In this document: positions 1 to 8,262 of the stretch, in pieces
How the letters are laid out: each line of letters begins with the position of its first letter
Numbering within the stretch: position 1 is the stretch's first letter
Assembly (NCBI GenBank): GCA_025464925.1
Contig: JAODMS010000183.1
Location: forward strand, 1-43,033
DNA from: Arthrobacter sp.
Lineage (GTDB): Bacteria > Actinomycetota > Actinomycetes > Actinomycetales > Micrococcaceae
Direction of reading: 5' to 3'
DNA length: 43,033 nucleotides
Made by a program: the position numbers and the translations under genes
The notes under the pieces: model-generated
What the model saw: only the letters and a program-made list of their open reading frames with translations
What the model was told of the DNA's origin: nothing
The model's database searches: none

Positions 1-126
1 GCGTTCTGGGCCGACGCCTCCTCCGCCCTGGCCGACCTGGGCTGGTCCACCACCAAAACCGTGGACCAGATGTGCGAGGACCACTGGCGCTGGCAGAAAA
101 ACAACCCGCAGGGCTACACGCCCTAG
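1..126 (+). CDS. galE: UDP-glucose 4-epimerase, C-terminal end (partial)
   Basis: Only the last 41 codons lie in the window; the gene begins upstream. The tail contains LGW, then DQMCEDHWRWQKNNPQGY, which matches the conserved GalE C-terminus (a Leu-Gly-Trp, a Met-Cys segment, then W-R-W-Q-x-N-N-P-x-G-Y). GalE interconverts UDP-galactose and UDP-glucose in the Leloir pathway. It converges on the LacI-family repressor gene, and the alpha-galactosidase transport operon lies just beyond, so a role in galactose use fits. The identification rests on the tail only, but that motif is quite specific. Confidence 0.8.
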   Translation, partial: AFWADASSALADLGWSTTKTVDQMCEDHWRWQKNNPQGYTP

Positions 127-210
127 CGCCACCCCGGCGCCGGCTGCTCCGCAGCTGCCCGTCCGGACGCCCGGAACGGCGGTTGTGGAGCAGGCGATGA
201 AAAAGCGCAG

Positions 211-1251
211 TCAGGCCGCGGGGCCGGCGCAGCCGCAGGACTGCCGGATCCGCAGTTCGGTGGGGTAGGTCCGGTGTTCCGGCTTGTCCCCCCGCCGTGC
301 TTCGACGAGGGCCGCGACGGCAGCCTCCGCCATGGCCAGCACGGGTTGTTCAACCGTGGTCAGCGGCGGCCAACTGTATTCTGCTTCGGCCGAACCGTCG
401 AAGGATGCCAGAGCAATGTCGTCCGGTACCGTGAGCCCGGCTTCGTGGATCGCCCGGAGGATGCCGATTGCCTGCATATCGGAGCTTGCGAAGATGGCGG
501 TGGGCCGGTTCGCGGAGGCGAGGAGGCGGAGACCCGCGCTGTAGCCGCCGTCCCGGGTGAAGGGTCCGCGGACGATGGGGCCCTCCGGCAGCCCTGCTTC
601 TTCGAGTGCCTGCAGCCAGCCTTGCTCGCGGCCGTCGAAGTCGTTGGCGGTGTTCGTGCCCATCGCAAGGGCGATGTTGGTGTGGCCGTGGCCGACCAAG
701 TGTCCGACGGCCATCCTGGCTCCGGCAGCAAGGTCCACGCCGACACTGTTGAACCCGGGGGACTCGCTGCCGTGATTCAAGAGCACCGCGGGGATCTCGG
801 CGTTTTCCAGGTCTGCCAGATCGGGTTCGAACAGAACACTGGCCAGCACCACCCCATCCACCTGGCGCGCGGCGAGATTGCGCACGTGCCGGCGTTCCTT
901 GGCCAGGTTCCCGTCGGAATTCGTCAGCAGCAGCGCGAAGCCCCGCTCTGCCGCCGCATCCTCGACCGCATGCGCCAGGAGGGAGAAGAACGGGTTGGAG
1001 TTGTCCGGAATGACGAGGCCGATGGTCTCGCTGGAGCCCAGCTTCAGAGCCCGCGCGGCCGCGTTGGGCCGGTAGCCCAGGATGCGGATGGCATCCTGCA
1101 CCTTCGCTTCGGTGCCGGGCGCCACTTTCTTCGGCCCCCCGTTCACCACATAGCTGACGACGGCGGTGCTGACGCCCGCGTACCGGGCAACGTCCTTGCG
1201 GGTTACCGGGCCGCGCGGGGCCTGCACTACTGGAGTCGTCATGGTGTACAT
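211..1251 (-). CDS. LacI-family transcriptional repressor of the galactoside locus
   Basis: A 346-residue LacI/GalR regulator. The N-terminal helix-turn-helix runs over about residues 18-70 (VTRKDVARYAGVSTAVVSYV, then the hinge GYRPNAAARALK). A periplasmic-binding-protein-like effector domain follows (IGLVIPDNSNPFF; FASSDMQAIGILRAI; ASFDG). Its start lies 5 bases after the stop of the oxidoreductase gene on the same strand, so the two are probably one transcript. A second in-frame ATG lies three codons in, at 1242. No strong ribosome-binding site decides between them, so reinitiation after the upstream gene is plausible. The palindromes at 2534-2551 and 2611-2628 are the natural operator candidates. 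The effector is unknown; a galactoside or galactose is inferred from the neighbours. Confidence 0.9.
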   Translation of the reverse strand: MYTMTTPVVQAPRGPVTRKDVARYAGVSTAVVSYVVNGGPKKVAPGTEAKVQDAIRILGYRPNAAARALKLGSSETIGLVIPDNSNPFFSLLAHAVEDAAAERGFALLLTNSDGNLAKERRHVRNLAARQVDGVVLASVLFEPDLADLENAEIPAVLLNHGSESPGFNSVGVDLAAGARMAVGHLVGHGHTNIALAMGTNTANDFDGREQGWLQALEEAGLPEGPIVRGPFTRDGGYSAGLRLLASANRPTAIFASSDMQAIGILRAIHEAGLTVPDDIALASFDGSAEAEYSWPPLTTVEQPVLAMAEAAVAALVEARRGDKPEHRTYPTELRIRQSCGCAGPAA

Positions 1252-1256
1252 GCTAG

Positions 1257-2459
1257 CTATCGGTTTCCCGGGGCGTCGCCAAAGTCGCGGATAGGCAGCC
1301 GTTCCCCGCCGCGGAGGGCGGACTGGTGCGCCACGATGCCCGGCAGGGTGAACCGGGCGGCAACCCAGGCGTTGACTGGAGGCAGCGTGCCGGTGGTGAC
1401 CGCTGTCACAAAGTCATCCACCAGGAAGTGGTGGCTTCCCTCGTGGCCATTGGGCGCGCCGCGGAACTCCTCCGGAAGCCGGTCGGCATCATGGACCGGC
1501 GAGAGGCCGGAGACGAAAGCGTCCCTCAGCTCCGGTGCAACGTTGGCCAGGGACGGGTCGTCCAGGGACATGCTGGGCCGGGTTTCCAGCTGCTCGGAAA
1601 TGTCGTGGACGTTTTCCTTGTCCTGCCAGACCGTGACCTTTGCGAGCTGTTCAAAGCTGGCCTCCGTCCCGAAGAACCGGAACCGGGATTCCCTGATGTG
1701 GGACGGGTAGCCCACGCGGCGCATCTCGTTGGTGCGCATGACGCCGCCGTCGTTGAGTTCAAACAGGGCGGTGGCGTTGGAGAAGTCGTTGCCGAACATG
1801 CTGGCCTCCTTGTCAAAGACGCCGTCGTTGCGGTCATCCTTGACCCCGACGCAGCTGACGCTGACCGCGTGGGCCGGGACGGCACCCAGCACGCCGCCGA
1901 CCGCGTGCGTCGGGTACAGCATCGGCGGGTAGCTGGCGGTTTCCTTCCAGCGGTCACCGCCGCTGTACTGGTAGGCGTCGTAGAAGCCCAGGTCCATGTC
2001 GTGGACGTAGTCGCCTTCGGTGTAGAAGATCCGGCCGAAGCTGCCGGCCGCGTGCTGCTTGCGCGCATAGACGGTGGCAGGGTTGTAGTAGCTGGTCTCC
2101 CCCATCATGTAGACCAGGCCGGTTTCACGGACAGCGTCGATGATCCGGGCGATTTCCTCCTCGGAGATGGCCATGGGGACGGCTGAGTAGACGTGCTTGC
2201 CGGCGCGGAGCGCCTGTTCCACCAGCGGACCATGCGTCCAGCGCTGGGTGAAGATGGCCACGGCGTCGACGTCGGAGGCGAGGAGGTCCTCGAAGCTCCC
2301 CTTCGAGCCCGCCAGGTGGTACCGGTCCACTGCCTCGGCTGCACGCTCCGGAAGCTCATCCACCACATGCACCGAGCTGACGCCGGGGTGGAGATTGAAG
2401 AGGTGGGCGAACTGGCCGCCGAACTGGCCAACTCCTACTACGCCGATTGAAAACGTCAT
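1257..2459 (-). CDS. Gfo/Idh/MocA-family NAD(P)-binding protein, atypical active site
   Basis: A 400-residue protein with an N-terminal Rossmann fold (G9-V-G11-Q-F-G14) and a C-terminal Gfo/Idh/MocA alpha/beta domain. In the usual sugar dehydrogenases of the family, the segment after the NAD fold reads E-K-P with a catalytic lysine. Here residues 90-96 read VYSAVPM, so the lysine is absent. Residues 182-185 read YPTH, a motif I recall from the NAD-dependent glycosidase family GH109. AAGGT lies just upstream of the ATG. The gene diverges from the ABC/alpha-galactosidase operon and precedes the LacI gene. It could be a dehydrogenase, an NAD-dependent glycosidase or a non-catalytic relative. The fold is secure; the activity is not. 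Confidence 0.85.
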   Translation of the reverse strand: MTFSIGVVGVGQFGGQFAHLFNLHPGVSSVHVVDELPERAAEAVDRYHLAGSKGSFEDLLASDVDAVAIFTQRWTHGPLVEQALRAGKHVYSAVPMAISEEEIARIIDAVRETGLVYMMGETSYYNPATVYARKQHAAGSFGRIFYTEGDYVHDMDLGFYDAYQYSGGDRWKETASYPPMLYPTHAVGGVLGAVPAHAVSVSCVGVKDDRNDGVFDKEASMFGNDFSNATALFELNDGGVMRTNEMRRVGYPSHIRESRFRFFGTEASFEQLAKVTVWQDKENVHDISEQLETRPSMSLDDPSLANVAPELRDAFVSGLSPVHDADRLPEEFRGAPNGHEGSHHFLVDDFVTAVTTGTLPPVNAWVAARFTLPGIVAHQSALRGGERLPIRDFGDAPGNR

Positions 2460-2520
2460 TGTCTACCTTCCATAAGTGCTGTGAAGGATCGCTGGGCAAG
2501 CGCTGTCCATCAGAATTCTC

Positions 2521-2549
2521 AGTGTTTCATCCGGATCTACTCGAGTCAA
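2521..2549 (-). promoter_or_regulatory. Candidate promoter for the oxidoreductase-lacI transcript
   Basis: On the minus strand a -35 box TTGACT (2544-2549) lies 17 bp from a weak -10 candidate AACACT (2521-2526). The -35 box lies inside the imperfect palindrome at 2534-2551, so a bound repressor would block it. The -10 match is poor, so the exact start is uncertain. Confidence 0.45.
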
Positions 2550-2551
2550 TC
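2534..2551. promoter_or_regulatory. Candidate LacI-family operator, imperfect palindrome
   Basis: GATCTACTCGAGTCAATC is symmetric at 7 of 9 base pairs around the central CG. It shares the half-site ATCTACTCG with the palindrome at 2611-2628. It overlaps the -35 box of the leftward promoter, so it could give autoregulation of the lacI transcript. The partly related stretch CAGTGACTCGATAAAT at 2555-2570 may be a weak third site. Confidence 0.6.
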
Positions 2552-2599
2552 CCCCAGTGACTCGATAAATCCCTCTGAATGCTTCGGAAAAATTAGCGC

Positions 2600-2628
2600 T
2601 TGCCACTCTTAATCTACTCGTGTAGATT
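2600..2628 (+). promoter_or_regulatory. Promoter of the ABC transporter/alpha-galactosidase operon
   Basis: TTGCCA (2600-2605) and TAGATT (2623-2628) are separated by 17 bp. The right arm of the palindrome at 2611-2628 contains the -10 box exactly. The first gene starts at 2673, after AGGAAAGG. Confidence 0.65.
2611..2628. promoter_or_regulatory. Candidate LacI-family operator, perfect arms
   Basis: AATCTACTCGTGTAGATT has perfect 7-bp arms (AATCTAC/GTAGATT) around TCGT. It fills the spacer and -10 box of the rightward promoter, the classic position for repression. Its centre lies 77 bp from the centre of the 2534-2551 site, so looping between the two is possible. Confidence 0.75.
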
Positions 2629-2672
2629 TCCCCTCAGTTGTTATCCCCATCACAGTCAGGAAAGGGTCGACG

Positions 2673-3614
2673 ATGACCACCCTTGCCAAGCACACGAGAT
2701 CCGCGCCGCCCAAGCCCGAAGCCCCCGCGCCGCGCGGCGGTTACCGCCGGCTCGGCGACCTCAAGATCGCCCTCCTCTTCATCGCCCCGGCCATGATCGG
2801 GTTTGTCTTCTTCTACGTAGTGCCAACCATCCGCGGCGTGTACCTGAGCTTCACGGAGTACAACATCCTCGGAGACCCGGAATGGGTGGGCCTGGACAAC
2901 TACTCGGCGATCGCCAAGGACCCCCTCTTCTGGAATTCCCTGGCCGTCACAGGCCAGTACGTCTTCCTCAACATCGTCCTCCAGACCACCCTTGCCCTGG
3001 GGCTGGCCCTGCTGATGCACCAGGTCGCGAAGTCCACCCTGATCCGCGGCGCCCTGCTCCTGCCCTACCTGATGTCAAACGTCATCGCGGCGCTGCTCTG
3101 GTTCTGGATGCTGGACTACCAGATCGGCGTGGTCAACCAGTTCATCGAGTGGGCCGGCCTCCCCCGCGTCGCGTTCTTCGGAAGCGAAGAGTGGGCCATC
3201 CCCACCCAGGCCGTGATCAACACCTGGCGCCATATGGGCTACACCGCGCTGCTTATCTTCGCCGGGCTGCAGGCCATCCCGGGCCACGTCTATGAAGTGG
3301 CGAAATTGGACGGTGCTTCACCGTTCCAGACCTTCCGCAAGATCACCATTCCGCTGCTGCGGCCGGTGCTGGTCCTCGTCCTTGTTGTCACGGTGATCGG
3401 CTCCTTCCAGGTCTTCGACACCGTTGCCGTGACCACACAGGGCGGCCCGGTCAACGCCACCCGCGTCATCCAGTACTACATCTACCAACGCGCCTTCACC
3501 GAGTCGGACTTCGGGTACGGATCCGCCATCGCCGTCATTCTCTTCCTCATCCTCGCCCTGGTGGCCTTCATCCAGATGAAGTTCCTCAAGGGCAACGAGT
3601 CGGACCTGGATTAA
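2673..3614 (+). CDS. Sugar ABC transporter permease (MalF type)
   Basis: A 313-residue inner-membrane permease of the MalFG family. It has about six hydrophobic segments, beginning with IALLFIAPAMIGFVFFY. The cytoplasmic EAA-type loop, which contacts the ATPase, reads EVAKLDGASPFQTF followed by KITIPLLRP. It is the first gene of a four-gene operon with a second permease, a binding lipoprotein and an alpha-galactosidase. The start is supported by AGGAAAGG upstream. The likely cargo is an alpha-galactoside such as melibiose or raffinose-type sugars, inferred from the GH36 enzyme at the end of the operon. The repressor-overlapped promoter at 2600-2628 controls it. Confidence 0.93.
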   Translation: MTTLAKHTRSAPPKPEAPAPRGGYRRLGDLKIALLFIAPAMIGFVFFYVVPTIRGVYLSFTEYNILGDPEWVGLDNYSAIAKDPLFWNSLAVTGQYVFLNIVLQTTLALGLALLMHQVAKSTLIRGALLLPYLMSNVIAALLWFWMLDYQIGVVNQFIEWAGLPRVAFFGSEEWAIPTQAVINTWRHMGYTALLIFAGLQAIPGHVYEVAKLDGASPFQTFRKITIPLLRPVLVLVLVVTVIGSFQVFDTVAVTTQGGPVNATRVIQYYIYQRAFTESDFGYGSAIAVILFLILALVAFIQMKFLKGNESDLD

Positions 3615-3624
3615 GGAGTCCCAC

Positions 3625-4551
3625 ATGACCACCACCCCCAGCCGCGCACCGCTGCCGGCCCCAACCCGCCGCCGTCGTCCATTCAACCCCCGCCGCGCGG
3701 GTGCCTGGGCCCTCCTGGTCCTGGCCATCGCGGTCTCCGTCCTCCCGTTCCTCTGGGTGCTGCGCACGGCGCTGTCCACCAACGGGGCACTGGCGTCCCA
3801 CTCGGCCAGCCTGCTTCCCGCGGACTTCACCTTCGGCGCCTTCATGCGCGTATTCGGGCTGCAGAGCCCGGCCGACGCCGTCGCTGAAGGCGGTTCCGGT
3901 GCCGCCATCGACTTTTGGCTTTACCTGCGGAACTCCCTCATTTTCTCCTCCATCACCACTGCGGGGGCCGTATTCTTCAGTGCGATGGCTGCCTACGCCT
4001 TTGCCCGGCTGCGCTGGCGGGGCCGGAACGCAGTGTTCAGCCTGTTCCTGGGCACCATGCTGGTCCCGCCAATCTTCACGGCCCTGCCCAACTTCCTGCT
4101 GATCAAGAATCTGGACCTGCTCAACACGATGCTCGGCATGGTCCTGCCGTACGTCTTCATGACGCCTTTCGCCATCTTCTTCCTGCGCCAGTTCTTCCTG
4201 AACATGTCCCGGGAGGTCGAAGAGGCAGCCATGCTCGACGGCGCCAAGCACCTGCGCATCTTCTTCCAGATCGTCCTCCCCAACGCCGCAGCACCCATCG
4301 CCACACTGGCGCTGCTGACCTTCATCGGCCAGTGGAACGAATATTTCTGGCCACTGCTCGTCGGTTCGCAGGATGACGTGCGCGTCCTGCAGGTGGGCCT
4401 GGGCGTCTTCAAATCGCAGTCCCCGCAGGGCGCGCCGGACTGGTCCGGCCTCATGGCCGCGACCCTGGTTTCGGCCCTTCCCGTCCTGATCCTCTTCGCC
4501 GCCTTCGGCAAGAAGATCGTCAACTCCATCGGCTTCTCCGGCATCAAGTAA
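3625..4551 (+). CDS. Sugar ABC transporter permease (MalG type)
   Basis: A 308-residue second permease that starts 10 bases after the first stops, behind a good AAGGAG site. It has about six membrane segments and the EAA loop EEAAMLDGAKHLRIF near residues 195-210. It would form the heterodimeric channel with the preceding permease. The N-terminal region before the first membrane helix is basic and proline-rich, as is common in this subfamily. The binding-protein gene follows after about 44 bases. No ATP-binding subunit is encoded in the operon, so a shared MsmK-type ATPase elsewhere is presumably used. Confidence 0.93.
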   Translation: MTTTPSRAPLPAPTRRRRPFNPRRAGAWALLVLAIAVSVLPFLWVLRTALSTNGALASHSASLLPADFTFGAFMRVFGLQSPADAVAEGGSGAAIDFWLYLRNSLIFSSITTAGAVFFSAMAAYAFARLRWRGRNAVFSLFLGTMLVPPIFTALPNFLLIKNLDLLNTMLGMVLPYVFMTPFAIFFLRQFFLNMSREVEEAAMLDGAKHLRIFFQIVLPNAAAPIATLALLTFIGQWNEYFWPLLVGSQDDVRVLQVGLGVFKSQSPQGAPDWSGLMAATLVSALPVLILFAAFGKKIVNSIGFSGIK

Positions 4552-4595
4552 CCACCCCCCAACCCCATCGCATCCCCCGAACGGAAAGTAGAACC

Positions 4596-5939
4596 ATGAA
4601 GAAAACCCTCGGCGCCGTCGCCGTCGCCGCAGCTGTGGCACTGTCCCTGTCCGCCTGTGGCGGCGGCTCATCCTCCTCGGCAGAGTCAGCCAAGGGCGAG
4701 ATCAGCTACTGGCTGTGGGACGCCAACCAGCTGCCCGCCTACCAGCAGTGCGCAGACGACTTCAAGAAGGCCAACCCGGACATCTCCGTCAAGATCACCC
4801 AGCGCGGATGGGACGACTACTGGAGCACGCTGACCAACGGCTTTGTCGGCGGCACTGCCCCGGACGTCTTCACCAACCACCTCGGACGCTACGGCGAGCT
4901 CGCCGAAAACAAGCAGCTGCTCCCCATCGACGACGCCGTCGAAAAAAACAACGTGGACCTCACCGCCTACAACGAGGGCCTCGCGGACCTCTGGGTCGGC
5001 CAGGACGGCAAGCGCTACGGCCTGCCGAAGGACTGGGACACGATCGGACTGTTCTACAACAAGGCCATGCTCGCGAGCGCCGGCGTCACCGAGGACCAGA
5101 TGAAGGACCTCACCTGGAACCCCGAAGACGGCGGTACCTACGAAAAGGTCATCGCCCAGCTGACCGTTGACAAGAACGGCAAGCGCGGCGACGAGGCCGG
5201 CTTCGACAAGAACAACGTCGCCGTCTACGGCCTTGGCCTTAACGGCGGCGGCGACTCCTCCGGCCAGACGGAGTGGAGCTACCTCACCAATACCACCGGC
5301 TGGTCCCACACGGACAAGAACCCGTGGGGCACCCATTACAACTACGACGACCCCAAGTTCCAGGAAAGCATGGACTGGTTCGCAGGGCTGGTTGAGAAGG
5401 GCTACATGCCCAAGCTGGAGACTACGGTCGGCGCGGCCATGGCCGACACCTTCGCAGCCGGCAAATCTGCCATCAACGCCCACGGTTCGTGGATGACCGG
5501 CCAGTACACCGGTTACCAGGGCATCGAGGTGGGCATCGCCCCGACACCGGCGGGCCCGGAAGGCAAGCGCGCGTCGATGTTCAACGGCCTGGCCGACTCG
5601 GTCTGGGCAGGGACCAAAAAGAAGGACGCCTCCATCAAGTGGGTAGAGTACCTCGCCTCCGCTGACTGCCAGGACGTCGTGGCCTCCAAGGCAGTCGTCT
5701 TCCCGGCGCTGAAGACCTCCTCCGACAAGGCCGCCGAAGCCTTCAAGGCCAAGGGTGTGGACGTCACGGCGTTCACCGAGCACGTCAAAAACAAGACCAC
5801 GTTCCTGTACCCGATCACGGACAACACAGCCAAGGTCAAGGGCATCATGGAGCCCGCCATGGACGCAGTAGTGTCCGGCAAGGCGCCCGCCAGCTCCCTG
5901 ACCCAGGCCAACGAACAGGTCAACGCCCTCTTCAAGTAG
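4596..5939 (+). CDS. Extracellular sugar-binding lipoprotein (ABC transporter)
   Basis: A 447-residue family 1 solute-binding protein. The signal peptide MKKTLGAVAVAAAVALSLSA ends in the lipobox LSAC, and the Cys is followed by a Gly/Ser linker typical of surface-anchored actinobacterial binding proteins. The mature part starts with ISYWLWD and includes the family segments FVGGTAPDVF, GLPKDWDTIGLFYNK and GKSAINAHGSWM. GGAAAG precedes the ATG. The gene is third in the operon, after both permeases, which is the reverse of the more usual binding-protein-first order. A 15-bp hairpin at 5956-5995 follows. Alpha-galactoside binding is inferred from the downstream GH36 enzyme. Confidence 0.93.
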   Translation: MKKTLGAVAVAAAVALSLSACGGGSSSSAESAKGEISYWLWDANQLPAYQQCADDFKKANPDISVKITQRGWDDYWSTLTNGFVGGTAPDVFTNHLGRYGELAENKQLLPIDDAVEKNNVDLTAYNEGLADLWVGQDGKRYGLPKDWDTIGLFYNKAMLASAGVTEDQMKDLTWNPEDGGTYEKVIAQLTVDKNGKRGDEAGFDKNNVAVYGLGLNGGGDSSGQTEWSYLTNTTGWSHTDKNPWGTHYNYDDPKFQESMDWFAGLVEKGYMPKLETTVGAAMADTFAAGKSAINAHGSWMTGQYTGYQGIEVGIAPTPAGPEGKRASMFNGLADSVWAGTKKKDASIKWVEYLASADCQDVVASKAVVFPALKTSSDKAAEAFKAKGVDVTAFTEHVKNKTTFLYPITDNTAKVKGIMEPAMDAVVSGKAPASSLTQANEQVNALFK

Positions 5940-5955
5940 GCCGCCGGCTTTACCG

Positions 5956-5995
5956 GCTGCGCGCCGCGGGCGTTGTGATCCCCGCGGCGCGCAGC
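5956..5995 (+). terminator. Intercistronic hairpin between binding protein and alpha-galactosidase genes
   Basis: A perfect inverted repeat: arms 5956-5970 and 5981-5995, 15 bp each and almost all G/C, with a 10-base loop. No U-tract follows. It lies inside an operon 17 bases after a stop codon, so it more likely acts as a partial terminator or RNA-stabilising stem than as a full stop. It would keep binding-protein mRNA higher than alpha-galactosidase mRNA. Confidence 0.8.
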
Positions 5996-6034
5996 CTCTC
6001 TACTTCCTCCCACACCCGCAAAGGACAGCACTTT

Positions 6035-8233
6035 ATGAACCCCCTCCACCTCCGTTCCGCCGGCACCAGCCTGGTGATCAGCTTCGAGAACGGGGAGGCC
6101 GAAGTCATCCATTGGGGTGCCGATCTGGGCGTATCACTTCCGGATCTGGCCGTCCTGGGTGGACCGGTCCCGCACTCCGCCATCGACGCCACAGTGCCCG
6201 CCGGGCTCCTTCCGCAGGCTTCCTCCAGCTGGCGCGGTCGTCCGGCCCTGCGCGGACACCGGATTGTCGACGGCGTTCCGGGCTACGACTTTTCCGTCTG
6301 CCTCCGCGTGGCGGACGTAACGGCGGAGGGGACCAGCGCCGTCATCATCCAGGCGGACGCCGACGCCGGCCTCACGGTCTCGTCCTCCCTGAAACTGCAT
6401 GACGGCGGGCTGCTGGAACTGCGCCACACCGTCACCAACACCGGAAGCTCGCCGTTCCAGCTGGACGAACTGGCCACGGTGCTCCCGGTGGCCCCGGACG
6501 CCGTCGAGCTCCTGGACCTGACCGGCCGCTGGTGCCGGGAACGCCAGCCGCAGCGCCATCCGATCCAGCAGGGGACCTGGGTGCGGACCGGCAGGCACGG
6601 CCGCACCGGACACGATTCCTCGCTGCTCTTCGCCGCCGGCACCGCCGGCTTCGGCAACCGCCACGGGAAGGTCTGGGCGACGCACCTGGCGTGGAGCGGC
6701 AACCACGAACAGTTCGCGGACAGCGTCGCGGACGGCCGGACCATGATCGGCGGGTCCGAACTGCTGGGGCCGGCCGAGGTCATCCTCCGGCCGGGCGGCA
6801 GCTACACCACGCCCGCACTGTTCGCCGCCTATTCCGACCGCGGCCTGGACGGCATCAGCGAGGCGTTCTACGCCTGGTTCCGGAACAGGCCGCACCACGT
6901 CCTGCCGTCGCCGGCCGCCCAGGCAGGGATGGGCAAACCACGCCCCGTGGTGCTGAACACCTGGGAGGCGGTGTACTTTGACCACAACCTCACCACCCTG
7001 GTTGAACTCGCGGATTCCGCTGCCGAGCTGGGCGTCGAACGTTTTGTGCTCGACGACGGTTGGTTCCGCGGACGCCGCGACGATCACGCAGGCCTCGGCG
7101 ACTGGTACGTGGATGAGAACCTGTGGCCGGAGGGCCTGACGCCCCTGATCGAGGCGGTCACGTCCCGCGGCATGGAGTTCGGCCTGTGGGTGGAGCCGGA
7201 GATGGTCAACCTGGACTCCGACGTCGTTCGCGCCCACCCGGAGTGGATCGTCGGGCCTTCCGCCCAGAGCTACAAGAACGGCGGCCGCTTACCTCTGGAA
7301 TGGCGCCACCAGCACGTCATCGACCTTTCCAACCCCGATGCCTGGCAGTACATCTACGACCGGGTCGACGCGCTACTGCGTGAAAACAACATCAGCTACC
7401 TCAAGTGGGACCAGAACCGGGACCTGCTGGAGCACGGCCATGGCGGGCGCGCCTCCGTCCACGAACAGACCCTCGCCGCCTACCGGCTCTTCGACGAGCT
7501 CCGCGCGGCCCACCCGGGCGTCGAGATTGAAAGCTGCTCCTCGGGCGGCGCGCGGGTGGACCTCGGGATTCTCGAGCGCACCGACCGCATCTGGGGTTCG
7601 GACTGCAATGATGCCCTGGAGCGGCAGACCATCCAGCGCTGGACCGGGCTGGTGGTCCCGCCCGAGCTCGTGGGCGGACACATCGGGCCAACCACCAGCC
7701 ACACCACTGCCCGGACGCACGACCTCTCCTTCCGCGCCATCACTGCCCTGTTCGGGCATTTCGGGATGGAATGGGATGTGCGGCAGGTCCAGGGCGCGGA
7801 ACGCGAGGAACTCAAGCGCTTCATCGGGCTCTACAAGGAGCACCGCGGCCTGATCCACTCGGGCCGGATGGTTCGCGCGGATGTTCCCGACGGCTCCTTG
7901 ATGCTGCACGGCGTGGTGGCCGGCGGCCCGGCGGTGCCGGGCTCGACCGCGGCTCTGTTCGCCCTGGTCAGCACCCGGACCTCGCCCTCGGAGCAGCCAG
8001 GACGGATCGCCATACCAGGGCTGGCCGCGGAGGCCAACTACACGGTGGAGGCCATCTTCCCCGAGCCGGGAGACGCCGACTATGTCCACACCTTCACGCA
8101 GACCCAGCCCCCGGCGTGGCTTGGAGCCGGGGCTGCAGCCTCGGGCCGCTTCCTGGCGGAGGTGGGCCTGCCCATGCCCATCCTCAATCCGGAGCACGCA
8201 CTGCTGCTGAAGGTAACACCCGTCGGCGCATAG
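6035..8233 (+). CDS. Alpha-galactosidase, GH36
   Basis: A 732-residue cytoplasmic glycoside hydrolase that removes terminal alpha-galactosyl residues. An N-terminal beta-sandwich (about 1-290) precedes the TIM barrel. Barrel motifs are NTWEAVYFDHN, LDDGWFRGRRDDHAGLGDW, the nucleophile motif YLKWDQN (D459), CSSGGARVDLG, and the acid/base motif WGSDCNDA (D523). The ATG at 6035 is preceded by AAAGGA (6020-6025). A longer in-frame start at 5975 would lie in the loop of the 5956-5995 hairpin and has no ribosome site, so I reject it. It is last in the operon, and a 20-bp terminator stem follows. There is no signal peptide, consistent with sugars being imported intact. Confidence 0.95.
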   Translation: MNPLHLRSAGTSLVISFENGEAEVIHWGADLGVSLPDLAVLGGPVPHSAIDATVPAGLLPQASSSWRGRPALRGHRIVDGVPGYDFSVCLRVADVTAEGTSAVIIQADADAGLTVSSSLKLHDGGLLELRHTVTNTGSSPFQLDELATVLPVAPDAVELLDLTGRWCRERQPQRHPIQQGTWVRTGRHGRTGHDSSLLFAAGTAGFGNRHGKVWATHLAWSGNHEQFADSVADGRTMIGGSELLGPAEVILRPGGSYTTPALFAAYSDRGLDGISEAFYAWFRNRPHHVLPSPAAQAGMGKPRPVVLNTWEAVYFDHNLTTLVELADSAAELGVERFVLDDGWFRGRRDDHAGLGDWYVDENLWPEGLTPLIEAVTSRGMEFGLWVEPEMVNLDSDVVRAHPEWIVGPSAQSYKNGGRLPLEWRHQHVIDLSNPDAWQYIYDRVDALLRENNISYLKWDQNRDLLEHGHGGRASVHEQTLAAYRLFDELRAAHPGVEIESCSSGGARVDLGILERTDRIWGSDCNDALERQTIQRWTGLVVPPELVGGHIGPTTSHTTARTHDLSFRAITALFGHFGMEWDVRQVQGAEREELKRFIGLYKEHRGLIHSGRMVRADVPDGSLMLHGVVAGGPAVPGSTAALFALVSTRTSPSEQPGRIAIPGLAAEANYTVEAIFPEPGDADYVHTFTQTQPPAWLGAGAAASGRFLAEVGLPMPILNPEHALLLKVTPVGA

Positions 8234-8262
8234 CGGGAAGGGCGCTCCGGGCTAGTCAGTCT

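Noticed and set aside
5975..6034. Longer N-terminus for the alpha-galactosidase
   Set aside because: That start lies in the loop of a 15-bp hairpin without a ribosome site; the ATG at 6035 has AAAGGA and begins the family-like sequence.
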